Assembly: GCA_002862085.1 (NCBI GenBank)
Contig: PKCK01000063.1
Location: 1 to 64,000, forward strand
Reading direction: 5' to 3'
DNA from: Planctomycetota bacterium
Lineage (GTDB): Bacteria; Planctomycetota; UBA1135; GCA-002686595
DNA length: 64,000 nt
Shown here: positions 45,613 to 54,600 of the stretch, one piece after another
Numbering within the stretch: the first letter of the stretch is position 1
How the letters are laid out: the number at the start of each line of letters is the position of its first letter
Notes under the pieces: generated by a model
Database searches by the model: none
Told to the model about the DNA's origin: nothing
What the model saw: only the letters and a program-made list of their open reading frames with translations
Made by a program: the position numbers and the translations under genes

Positions 45613-46527
45613 TCACGCCCGCGGCTCGCCGTGACTCCACGCCTTGCCCTTCGCCGGACCCCAGCGACCCTCGAGGTCGGCGGCCAGATCGTCCTGCGAC
45701 GCGATGTGGAGGCCCTCGCCCGGCGTCACCTCGCCGACGCGGACCCAGGGCGCCGGAAGCTCGATGTCGGCCGTGGCCAGGAGTTCGTGGTCCTCGCCGT
45801 CATGGAGCGCCGCGTCGAGCGCCCTCGCGGTGTCGCCCGATGCCGCCTCGATCGCGTCCGGGTGGACGGGGATGGCATCCAACGCGATGCGGCCGGCGCA
45901 GCGCGAGGCGCGGAGCAGACGATGGAGGTCCCACGCGAGGCCGTCGCTGACGTCCATCATGGCGCTGGCGCAGCGCGCTGATTCGATCAGGTCGAAGCGC
46001 GGTCGGGGCTCGAGGTGACGGCCCCGGAACGCACTCCCTCCCACCGGTCCCGAGAGGTAGATCCCCTGGCCAGGACGCGCGAGGTCACGACCTGGCGGTG
46101 CATCGGCTCCACGTAGCCGGCCGAGGGCGCTGACGGAGATCACGAGTCTTCCGGGCGCACATGCGAGATCTCCGGCGACGAGCTCCGCGCCGTGCTCCGC
46201 CGCAGCGGAGCGTGCCCCCTGAAGCAGGGCCTGCAGCTCGACCTCCTGGCGCGTGGATCCTGCGCTGAGGGTCAGGGTCACCGCGATCGGGTGCGCGCGG
46301 GTGGCCGCCAGGTCCGAGAGGCAGCGGAGGACCGCTTTCCTACCGGCCCGCGCGAGATCGATGGCCGGTTCGAAGTGAACAGCCTCGATGCACTGGTCGG
46401 CGCAGAGCGCCACGCGACCCTCGATGGCATCGAGGACCGCAGCGTCATGACCTCGAGATCCGGCGAGGCCATCGGGCCAGGGCTGCGCCGCGAGCCAGCG
46501 GTGCAGGGAATCCTCGTTCCAGCTCAT
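45613..46527 (-). CDS. thiL: Thiamine-monophosphate kinase-like protein
   Basis: This 304-residue protein belongs to the AIR-synthase-like kinase superfamily. ThiL phosphorylates thiamine monophosphate to the active diphosphate. GHDAAVLD (N-terminal GDDAA equivalent), CLSDLAATRAHP, ISVSALGRL and MMDVSDGLAWDLHRL fit ThiL. HDGEDHELLATA near the C-terminus matches the GEDYELL motif, with His in place of Tyr. A thiE-like gene lies two genes upstream on the same strand, which supports the thiamine role. The gene is 13 bp from the S26-like gene. Confidence 0.88.
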   Translation of the reverse strand: MSWNEDSLHRWLAAQPWPDGLAGSRGHDAAVLDAIEGRVALCADQCIEAVHFEPAIDLARAGRKAVLRCLSDLAATRAHPIAVTLTLSAGSTRQEVELQALLQGARSAAAEHGAELVAGDLACAPGRLVISVSALGRLRGADAPPGRDLARPGQGIYLSGPVGGSAFRGRHLEPRPRFDLIESARCASAMMDVSDGLAWDLHRLLRASRCAGRIALDAIPVHPDAIEAASGDTARALDAALHDGEDHELLATADIELPAPWVRVGEVTPGEGLHIASQDDLAADLEGRWGPAKGKAWSHGEPRA

Positions 46528-46540
46528 GTCGGTGATCCAG

Positions 46541-46921
46541 TCAGGGGGACCAGCCCAGTAGAACTCTTCCCGCGACGCCCGAGGCGGGAATCCAGCCCGC
46601 GGTCTCGGACCCCCATCCCGGGCACTCGGCGCTGTCCCCCTCGCACCAGAGGTCTCCGTTCTCGGAGCGAACGACGCGCACGAGCGTCAGCTGCAGCGCC
46701 CCGCCGATGCCCCGGACGAGCACCGCGTCGCCGGGCGCCAGCGGGCGGGGTCGCGCGTCGACGAGCAGGCGGTCGCCGGCAGCGAAGCGCGTGACCGGAG
46801 AGCAGCCTTCGGCGGGGAGCGTGATCAGGGTGAAGCGTGTGGTGAGGTAGCCCGCGCCGAGGAAGACTGCGACGAGGAGCACGATGCGCGATCCGCGCAG
46901 GAGGGCCCGGGGATCGTTCAC
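46541..46921 (-). CDS. Small S26-peptidase-like membrane protein, active site doubtful
   Basis: This 126-residue protein starts at GTG 46921, overlapping the thiE-like stop as GTGA. One N-terminal membrane helix (about 12-33) is followed by a beta-rich domain with CSPVTRFAAGDRLLVD and LAPGDAVLVRG, resembling the first strands of signal-peptidase-I/LexA-type S26 domains. The usual Ser-Met-x-Pro site reads CSPVT and no catalytic Lys is evident in the later LVRVVRSENGD segment. It may be an inactive relative. It lies between thiL and the thiE-like gene. Confidence 0.55.
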   Translation of the reverse strand: MNDPRALLRGSRIVLLVAVFLGAGYLTTRFTLITLPAEGCSPVTRFAAGDRLLVDARPRPLAPGDAVLVRGIGGALQLTLVRVVRSENGDLWCEGDSAECPGWGSETAGWIPASGVAGRVLLGWSP

Positions 46922-47625
46922 CGGACCTGCTCCGCCCCGAAGCTCGATGCGGCCGCTCGGACGAGAGCAGAGGCCCTCGTCTCGATCCCGTCGAGGTCGA
47001 GGAGGGGCGACCTGCTCAGTCCGTCGATCGGCGCGGCGTCGGTCGCCCAGAGGGCGCCGATCGCGGCGCAGCCCAGCGCGCCGGTCCCCTTCAACCCCGG
47101 GACTCTCTCCGGGTCCAGCCCCCCGAGTGCGACGACGGGCACATCGAACTGGCTCACGGCCTGGAGGAGGCCCTCGCGCCCGATCTCGTTCCCGGCGCTC
47201 TTCTTGCCGTGCGGTTGGAAGATCGGCGCGTGAAGCGCGAAGTCCACCAGCTCGGGATTCGGGGAGGTGTCTCCTGAATGGGTCGACGCGGACAGGCACG
47301 TTCCGGGACCGACGACCTCACGCGCGGCGAGCGGCGGTAGCGAACGGGACGTCACGTGGGCCCCCTGGGCGCCGACGTGAGCCGCGAGATGCACGCGGTC
47401 ATGGATGCAGAGCCAACCGTCGAAGGCGAGCCGGATCGCGCCCGCGAGGCGCAGGAACGCCGCGTCCTCGAGATGCGGCTCGCGGATCATGAGGCCCTGC
47501 AGTCCGCCCCTGGCTGCGGCGCTCACCGCGGCAACCAGGGCGGCCTCCGCCCTCGGGAACCCGGCGCCATCACGCAGGGTGCCAGGGGTCAGCCCGATGA
47601 GCTGGGGCGGAAGGCGTCGGTCCAT
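46918..47625 (-). CDS. thiE: Thiamine-phosphate synthase/TenI-like TIM barrel
   Basis: This 235-residue protein matches the ThiE/TenI family, which joins HMP-diphosphate and thiazole phosphate to thiamine phosphate (ThiE) or isomerises a thiazole intermediate (TenI). Landmarks are LQGLMIREPHLED, LCIHDRVHLAAHVGAQGAHV, CLSASTHS (family: G.S.H), ALHAPIFQPHGKK and VVALGGLDPERV. The proximity of thiL supports a thiamine role. ThiE and TenI are hard to separate by eye. Confidence 0.78.
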   Translation of the reverse strand: MDRRLPPQLIGLTPGTLRDGAGFPRAEAALVAAVSAAARGGLQGLMIREPHLEDAAFLRLAGAIRLAFDGWLCIHDRVHLAAHVGAQGAHVTSRSLPPLAAREVVGPGTCLSASTHSGDTSPNPELVDFALHAPIFQPHGKKSAGNEIGREGLLQAVSQFDVPVVALGGLDPERVPGLKGTGALGCAAIGALWATDAAPIDGLSRSPLLDLDGIETRASALVRAAASSFGAEQVR

Positions 47626-47639
47626 CTGTTCCCGGTCCT

Positions 47640-49751
47640 CTACTCCCCGTCGAGCTCGATCAGGTACCCGAGATCACGCAGGAGCGTGCGGTATCGCTGC
47701 CGACTGGTCTTGCTCTTCAGCTGGATCGTGGTCGAGTCCAGGGTCGCGCGAACGAAGGGCCTGACACCGGCGTCGCGGGCGAAGCGTGCCATGAGGGAGG
47801 GATCCTGTCCCCGAACGACGAGGTTCGTGTCGAGCAGCAGGAGTCCGGCCTGCTGGGCCCAGCCGCGGATGGATTGCAGGACGTTCTTCGGTACTGGCGT
47901 CCGCGCGTTGCCGGTCAGGATCTCGGTCATCCGGGAGACGGTCAGGCCCTCGACCAGCCCTCGGTGCACGGATCGATCGTCGATCCGGAACTGACGCGTC
48001 ACGCCATCCTTCACCCTCTCCGTGAAGCGGTCGAGGTCGTGAACGAGGTCTGCGTCGTCGCCCTCGCCCAGGAGGACGACCTCGAAATCGGGAGTGACGA
48101 TCAGCCGACCGAGTCCGGTCGGCTCCGAGAGCCCCGCGTCGACCCCGAGCACTCGCGCACCGATGCGTGTCAGCCGCATCGCGACGGGGTGACCGTTGGT
48201 GTCGTACCCGAGGTCGACGATCCCGAGCAGGTAGAGGCGCTTGCGGACCCAGTTCACGAGGTTCCAGCTGAGTCGCTGCAGGTCTTCGCTCAGGCCAGCG
48301 GAGTCCTTCCCGACCGCCTCGATCTGTTCGGCCACGCCGAGGCCGTCGAGCTGTGCGAGATAGGCGTTCCTCGCGAGGAACGGCAGGTACATCACGTCGT
48401 ACCAGATGCCCACCTCGAGACGCTTCATCATCTTCAGCAGGACCTGGCGCATGGCGATCTGATGCAGCGACTCGTGCTCGAGGTCGAGGTCCGTGGAAGC
48501 GTGCTCGAAGAGGTGGCCGAGCTTCGCGTCCAGGTCCTGCGCCTCCCAGTCACGGCCGGCGCCCGTGAGCTGGAACGTGCGTTCGCCCGTCACCTCGATG
48601 AACCCGCTGCGTCGGGCGAATTCGAAGATGAACTGCAGGATCTCGGCGCGCTGGAGCTCGCGACCCGGGTTGGGGATGAGGTCCGTGAGAATGCGCTTCT
48701 CGGTGGTCTTGAAGATCTCTCCCTTGACCGTGAAACGCACGTTGTTGTCGATCAGGTACGCGAAGAAGCGGCTGATGTTCGACACCGCGTCCACGCCCAG
48801 AGAGCAATTGTCGTGCGGAGCGTCGGGGTCGCTGGGGACGGCGATCCGCTTGAACCAGGCCAGCGTGATCTCGTTGTGGACGATGAGCGTGTCGTCGTCG
48901 TGGTGGATCCCGTACGGACTCAGCTCGAGGCGCTGAACGGTCCCGACGAGCGATTCGCCGAGGATCTTGGCCCAGCGCCGCTGGTTCCAATGCGGCAGCT
49001 CGGTCTCCATCTTCTCGAAGAAACGCCGCGGGAGAAGACCCCCGAACTCGAGCACGACCTTGGCGACCAGGTCGCGCAGGCCCTCGGGCAGCCGCTCGAC
49101 GCGCGCGACCGCCTGCGCTTCGTTGGCGTACATCTTGAACATCTCGCGGATGCGCGAGGCCTTCATCGGACGCTCGGCTTCCGGTCCCCCGTAACGCCAT
49201 TCCATGGCGCCCTTGAGCGTCAATGCGCGGAAGATCTCGCTGTCGATGCCCGCGGTCTCGCCGGAGGAGCGCGCCGCGAGCGGCTTCGCTAGGACGCGCG
49301 GCAAGAACCAGCCGGGACCGTCCAGCTCATCGTCGTCGAAGAGCAGGGCGATTCTCTTGAGAGGCTCGATCTCCGACTCGGGCTGGGCTCCCGCGATGGC
49401 GGCGAGGTCGGCCGCGCTGCGTCGGTGCCCGGGGACGTTGACGAATGCGTCGAGAAGTGTCCGCGCTCGCTCGTTGAGGCTTCGGACGCGCTCCGACACG
49501 CGCTCCTCGTCGGACATCCACTGCGCGAGCTGGTCGCGCATCTCTCCCACTCGCGCCGGGAGTGGATGCCCGTCATCGCCTCTCCAGAAGCGGAACGGCT
49601 CACGCAGATCCGGTTTCTTCAGGCGCGAGAGCAGCGCTGCGACGGGGGAGTCGGGCCCCTGGTCACTCCGCGAAGCGATGCGGGGTGAGGAGGGGCGGCG
49701 ACCACGGCTGTGAGGGATCTGGCGGTCGGGATCAGGAGACGTCGGCGTCAC
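47640..49751 (-). CDS. XPB-associated protein with Helicase_C_3-type domain
   Basis: This 703-residue protein starts at GTG 49751, overlapping the XPB-helicase stop as GTGA. It has no ATPase motifs. The C-terminal third (about 540-640) resembles the XPB/Ssl2 N-terminal-like domain family (Helicase_C_3): TGLGRLIVTPDFEVVLLGEG...FRIDDRSVHRGLVEGLT and IRGWAQQAG. The rest is winged-helix-like and alpha-helical. Mycobacteria encode a similar protein next to XPB (Rv0862c beside Rv0861c), so this is probably the helicase partner. It should act with XPB on DNA. Confidence 0.8.
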   Translation of the reverse strand: MTPTSPDPDRQIPHSRGRRPSSPRIASRSDQGPDSPVAALLSRLKKPDLREPFRFWRGDDGHPLPARVGEMRDQLAQWMSDEERVSERVRSLNERARTLLDAFVNVPGHRRSAADLAAIAGAQPESEIEPLKRIALLFDDDELDGPGWFLPRVLAKPLAARSSGETAGIDSEIFRALTLKGAMEWRYGGPEAERPMKASRIREMFKMYANEAQAVARVERLPEGLRDLVAKVVLEFGGLLPRRFFEKMETELPHWNQRRWAKILGESLVGTVQRLELSPYGIHHDDDTLIVHNEITLAWFKRIAVPSDPDAPHDNCSLGVDAVSNISRFFAYLIDNNVRFTVKGEIFKTTEKRILTDLIPNPGRELQRAEILQFIFEFARRSGFIEVTGERTFQLTGAGRDWEAQDLDAKLGHLFEHASTDLDLEHESLHQIAMRQVLLKMMKRLEVGIWYDVMYLPFLARNAYLAQLDGLGVAEQIEAVGKDSAGLSEDLQRLSWNLVNWVRKRLYLLGIVDLGYDTNGHPVAMRLTRIGARVLGVDAGLSEPTGLGRLIVTPDFEVVLLGEGDDADLVHDLDRFTERVKDGVTRQFRIDDRSVHRGLVEGLTVSRMTEILTGNARTPVPKNVLQSIRGWAQQAGLLLLDTNLVVRGQDPSLMARFARDAGVRPFVRATLDSTTIQLKSKTSRQRYRTLLRDLGYLIELDGE

Positions 49752-51649
49752 TCTGTTCCTCCCGGAGCGGCAGCTCCGGCGTCACGGCATCTGACCCCGG
49801 CGGCGATCGTCGCCGGGGCACGGGAAGGATCTGGTTCCGACGCGTCGGACGGCGCCGACATGCCGGGGTCTTGGTCGTCAGCATCCGCAGGGAGCCCCTC
49901 GCGGATCTCGTAGGTGTAGCCCTGTTCGGTCAGGAAGAGCTGCCGCTTGGTGGCGAAGTCCTGGTCCTTCGACCCGAGCGTCACCACCGAGTAGAAGACG
50001 GCGGCGCGGCCGTCGGCCTTGGGGCGCAGGACCCTGCCGAGGCGCTGTGCCTCCTCCTGCCTGGAGCCGAAGGTGCCCGAGACCTGGATCGCCACCGACG
50101 CGTCCGGGAGGTCGACGGCGAAGTTCCCCACCTTCGAGAGGATGAGCACGTCGATCTCTCCGGATCGGAAAGCGTCGTAGACCTCGGTGCGCTTCGCGTT
50201 GGGTGTACGGCCCGTGAGCAGGGGCGCCCCCATCCGTTTCGAGAGCACCTGGAGCTGATCGAGGTACTGACCGATCACCAGGATGCGCTCACCCGCGTGG
50301 CGCGCGCAGAGCTCCGCGACCACGTCGTGTTTGGCCGGGTTCTCCGAGGCCAGGCGGAACTGTGACCGTGACGAAGCAGCCGCGTAGCGCCGGCGATCCT
50401 CGTCGCCGAAGGGGACCCGGATCTCGACGCAGCGGGCCTCCGCGATGAAGCCCTTGCCCTCCAGGACCTTCCAGGGAACGTCGTACCGCTTCGGCCCGAT
50501 GAGGCAGAACACCTCGTCCTCCTTGCCGTCCTCACGGACGAGCGTCGCCGTGAGCCCGAGGCGTCGACGTGCCTGCAGCTCGGCTGTGACGCGGAAGATG
50601 GGCGCTGGCAGCAGGTGCACCTCGTCGTAGACGACGAGACCCCAGTTCTCCTTCCGGAAGACCTCGAAGTGCTCGAACTCTCCGGCCTTGGAGCGTCGCC
50701 ACGTCAGCATCTGGTAGGTGCTGACCGTGACGGGCTTGAGGTCCTTCACGTCGCCCGTGTACTCCCCCACCTCGTCCTCGGTGAGCGTGGTCTTGTCGAT
50801 GAGCTCATCCCGCCACTGTCGGACCGCGACGGTGTTGGTGGTGAGGATCAAGGTCTTGGCGCCGACGAGGTTCATCACCCCCATGGCCGTCACGGTCTTG
50901 CCCGCCCCGCAGGGAAGCACGACGACCCCGGAGCCGCCCAGGGCGCTGCCGGAGGCATGAAAGGCCTCGGCCGCGCTCGCCTGGTAGTCCCGAAGGCCGA
51001 AGGGGACGCCGCCGAGGGTCTTCTCGCGAAGCTCGATCTCGAGTGGATCCCCGTCGACGTAGCCGCCCCTGTCGTCCACGGGGAAGCCCAGACGGATGAG
51101 CCGCTGTTTGATCTCCCCCCGGGAGAGGTCACCGAGGAACACCCGGCGCCCCTCGGGGGTGTCCTCGATCTCGCCGGCCTCGGCGACGGTCCGGTGCTCC
51201 AACACCTCTTCGAGAACGTGGGGATCGTCGCTGACGAGTTCGAATCGGGAGTTGGTTCCCTCGACTCTCTCGATGCGCAGGAGGCCGTAGCGGGCGACCC
51301 AGCCCTCGACCTCGTCGAGCAGCGCCTGCGGGACCGGCACGCACGCGAAACGGTGGAGGACGCCAGCGATCTCCGCGGCGTCCACGCCCACCGCAGCGGC
51401 GTTCCACACGGAGACCGGCGTGATCCGGTAGGTGTGCAGGTAGTCGGGGCTCTTCTCCAGTTCGCAGAAGCTCGCGAGCGCGTCACGGGCCGCGGCGAAG
51501 AGCGGGTGCTCCTCGGTCACGGGGTTGCCGTCGCCGTCGCGCACGGCCCGCCCGTCCCCGTCCATCTTCGCCTGGACGGTGTGGAGCATCAGCGTCCGGT
51601 CACTCTGGACGATGAGCGGGTTCGTGGGGAGCGGCGGGGGATGCTGCAT
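49748..51649 (-). CDS. XPB-type superfamily 2 DNA helicase
   Basis: This protein has 633 residues from ATG 51649 (TGATG with the uvrA stop), or one more from GTG 51652. Residue numbers use the longer form. The N-terminal 210 residues form the XPB damage-recognition-like region. The helicase core shows Walker A PCGAGKT (Lys252), DEVH box (343-346), GLTATLVREDG after it, and motif VI QRLGRVLRPKA near 540. GPKRYDVPWKVLEGKGFIA and SGTFGSRQEEA are typical of bacterial and archaeal XPB. The enzyme unwinds DNA 3' to 5' in repair or transcription. Being downstream of uvrA suggests a nucleotide-excision-repair role. Confidence 0.93.
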   Translation of the reverse strand: MQHPPPLPTNPLIVQSDRTLMLHTVQAKMDGDGRAVRDGDGNPVTEEHPLFAAARDALASFCELEKSPDYLHTYRITPVSVWNAAAVGVDAAEIAGVLHRFACVPVPQALLDEVEGWVARYGLLRIERVEGTNSRFELVSDDPHVLEEVLEHRTVAEAGEIEDTPEGRRVFLGDLSRGEIKQRLIRLGFPVDDRGGYVDGDPLEIELREKTLGGVPFGLRDYQASAAEAFHASGSALGGSGVVVLPCGAGKTVTAMGVMNLVGAKTLILTTNTVAVRQWRDELIDKTTLTEDEVGEYTGDVKDLKPVTVSTYQMLTWRRSKAGEFEHFEVFRKENWGLVVYDEVHLLPAPIFRVTAELQARRRLGLTATLVREDGKEDEVFCLIGPKRYDVPWKVLEGKGFIAEARCVEIRVPFGDEDRRRYAAASSRSQFRLASENPAKHDVVAELCARHAGERILVIGQYLDQLQVLSKRMGAPLLTGRTPNAKRTEVYDAFRSGEIDVLILSKVGNFAVDLPDASVAIQVSGTFGSRQEEAQRLGRVLRPKADGRAAVFYSVVTLGSKDQDFATKRQLFLTEQGYTYEIREGLPADADDQDPGMSAPSDASEPDPSRAPATIAAGVRCRDAGAAAPGGTE

Positions 51650-54600
51650 CACGAGTTGGTCCTCCGCGTGGTGCCGGACTTCTTGCGAGTCGCCGCCCTC
51701 GGCTTGCGAGCCTTCGACGGGTTGGCCGCTTTGCGCTTCGTTCCGCCGCCCGGGGCCGCGGCGCTTCGTCCACCGAAGAGCCAGGGGCCGGTGACGGAAG
51801 CCTCGGTCAGGGCGAGCTCGGCGGGCGCCCCCTCTGCGATCAGCTCACCGCCGGCCTCTCCCCCTTCGGGCCCCAGCTCCACGAGTCTGTCGCAGATCTC
51901 GAGAAGCTCGGTGTGGTGCTCGATGACGACGACCGCGTTCCCCTGACGGGCCAAACGGCCGAGGACTCGCGCGAGGTGCTCCACGTCCGTGGCGGCGAGA
52001 CCCGTGCTCGGTTCGTCCAGGACGATCACGCTTCGCTCCAGGCCGCCGGCCCGTGACCCGGCGCGCCAGAGCTCGGACGCCAGCTTGATGCGCTGCGCTT
52101 CTCCGCCCGAGAGCGTGGTCGACGACTGACCCAGACTCATGTAGCCGAGGCCCACGTCCAGCAGGGTCCGAAGGATGCGGCTGATGGCCGGCTGCGCCTC
52201 GAAGAACTCAGCCGCCTCCGCGACGGTCATCTCCAGGACGTCCGCGATGGAGCGGCCGCGGAAGCGGACCTCCAGGACCTCGGGTTGGTAGCGGCGCCCA
52301 TCGCACTCCTCGCACGTCAGCCACAGGTCCGAGAGGAACTGCATCTCCACGAGGGTCGCGCCACGACCGTCGCACGCTGGGCACCGCCCCTTGGTGGAGT
52401 TGAAGGAGAAGTGTGACGAGGTGTAGCCCTTCAGGCGCGCTTCGGGGGTTCTTGCGAAGAGCTCTCGGAGGTGGGGCATCAGCTCGACGTAGGTGGCCGG
52501 GACGCTGTGGGGCGTCCGGCCGATCGGCGTGGCGTCCACGACGGAGAGTCGCGTGCCCTCGGGGGCGCTGAAGGATTTCCAGCGCCCCTTGCTCGCCTCG
52601 CCGCGCAGAGCGGGGACGAGCGTGTCCAGGACGAGCGTGGATTTGCCGCTCCCGGACGGGCCGCAGACGCCGAGGAGCTCGCCGAAGCGGAGACGCAGAT
52701 CGAGTCCGCGCAGGTTGTTCCCCCTCGCGCCGCTGATCGACACCAGGTCGGAGCGTTCGGCGTGGAGCTCGGCGAGCTCCTGCCGGCGCTGCTCCTCCAG
52801 CTCGGCAGCTTCCCCGGTGGGAACGTCAGCGGCGAGGACCGCCGCGAGATCGATCTCGCCGCGGAGGTAGCGGCCCGTACCTGACGTCGGGTGGGCGCGC
52901 AGCTCGTCCGGGGTCCCGCTGACGACGACGGCGCCGCCCTGGACGCCTGCGCCAGGGCCCATGTCGACGATGTGATCCGCTCGCGCCATCAGCTCTGCGT
53001 CGTGCTCGACGACGAGGACCGTGTTCCCCGCGTCCCTCAAGGACTCGAGCGCGCCGCTGAGGCGGTCGATGTCCCGGGGGTGAAGTCCGACCGTGGGTTC
53101 GTCGAGGACGTAGCACACTCCGACCAGCTCGGACCCCAGGCTCGCGGAGAGCCGGACGCGACGGGCCTCGCCCCCCGAGAGCGTGGCGGTGGCGCGATCG
53201 AGCGTCAGGTAGCCGAGGCCCACGCGCTCCAGCAGAGCGAGGCGGGAAACGAGCTCCGAGGTGACCTGGCCGATCGCCTCCGCGACGGACTTGCGCAGCT
53301 TGAGGCCGCTGGTCCAGGCGAGCGCCTCGGTGACCGTCATGGCCAGGACCTGCGGCAGCCGCTTCCGCGCGACGAACACGTTGCGATAGGCCGGCTCGAG
53401 CCGCTCACCGGCGCAATCGGGACACGTCTCGCGGGCCATGACCTTCTCGAGCATCGACGCCCACTCGGGGTCGTCCGTGCGCTCGTGCCAGGCGTCGATG
53501 TGACCGCACAGCCCGTTCCACTCCGACGTGTACTCCTGGTCGTAGTCGAAGTTCCGCATCTGCTTCGAGATCTTCACCTCGTACGTCCCCTTCGCGCCCT
53601 CCCCTCGCATGAGCAGCGCCTGGCTCTTCGGGGACAGCTTCCCGAAGGGTCGGTCGAGGTCGATCCTGTGCGCGCGCGCGACCGTGCGAAGCAACGTCTC
53701 GTAGTAGCCCTTGCCCTTCACCAGATAGCGTCCGAGCTTCCCCCCGATCGCGCCGTCCGTGAGCGGACGGGTCGGGTCCGTGACCAGTCGCGCGGGGTCG
53801 GCCCGGAAGACCTCCCCGATTCCATCGCAGGTCTTGCACGCCCCGACGTGCGTGTTGAAGGAGAAGTGCCGGGGCTCGAGCTTCCCGCTCAGCTGGAAGC
53901 CGCAGGTCGAGCAGGCGCCGAGCGTGCTGTACTCGAGCCTCGGTCCGCCCTTGACGAGCACGGAGACCCGCCCATGGGACGCCGCGGCGGCCTGTTCGAC
54001 CGCATCGGCGATCCGGGACCGCGACGCGCTCGCGAAGGAGACCCGGTCCACCACGAGATCGACCTCCTCGACTCCCTCGAAGGACATCCCCTCGTCGTCG
54101 AGCCGCCGCTCCTCCCCGTCGATCATCACGCGGACGAATCCAGCGGCGGTCCAGCTGGGCACGAGCGCCGCCAGCCGATCGGGCAAGGACTCCTCGTTCG
54201 ACGTCGCGCGGCGCCCGTGGCCGTGGATCGGTGCGAGGATCCAGCCCTTCGGCTTGCCGCCCATCTCCTCGCTCGCTTTCAGGATCTTGCGCGTGACCTT
54301 GGCGGGATCCGCGGGCTCGAGGACCTCGCCGTGCTCGGGGCACCGGGGCGTGCCGGCCCGCGCGAAGAGGACCCGAAGCTGGTCGTGGATCTCCGTCGTC
54401 GTCGCGACCGTGGACCGAGGGTGGCCTCGAACGGTGCTCGCCTCCACGGCCACCGAGGGGCCCAGCCCTTCGATGGCTTCAACCGGTGGCTTGTCCTTCG
54501 TGCCGAGGAACTGCCGCGCGTACGTGGAGAGGGATTCCACGAAGCGGCGTCGGCCTTCGGTGTAGATGGTGTCGAGGGCGAGGCTCGACTTCCCCGAACC

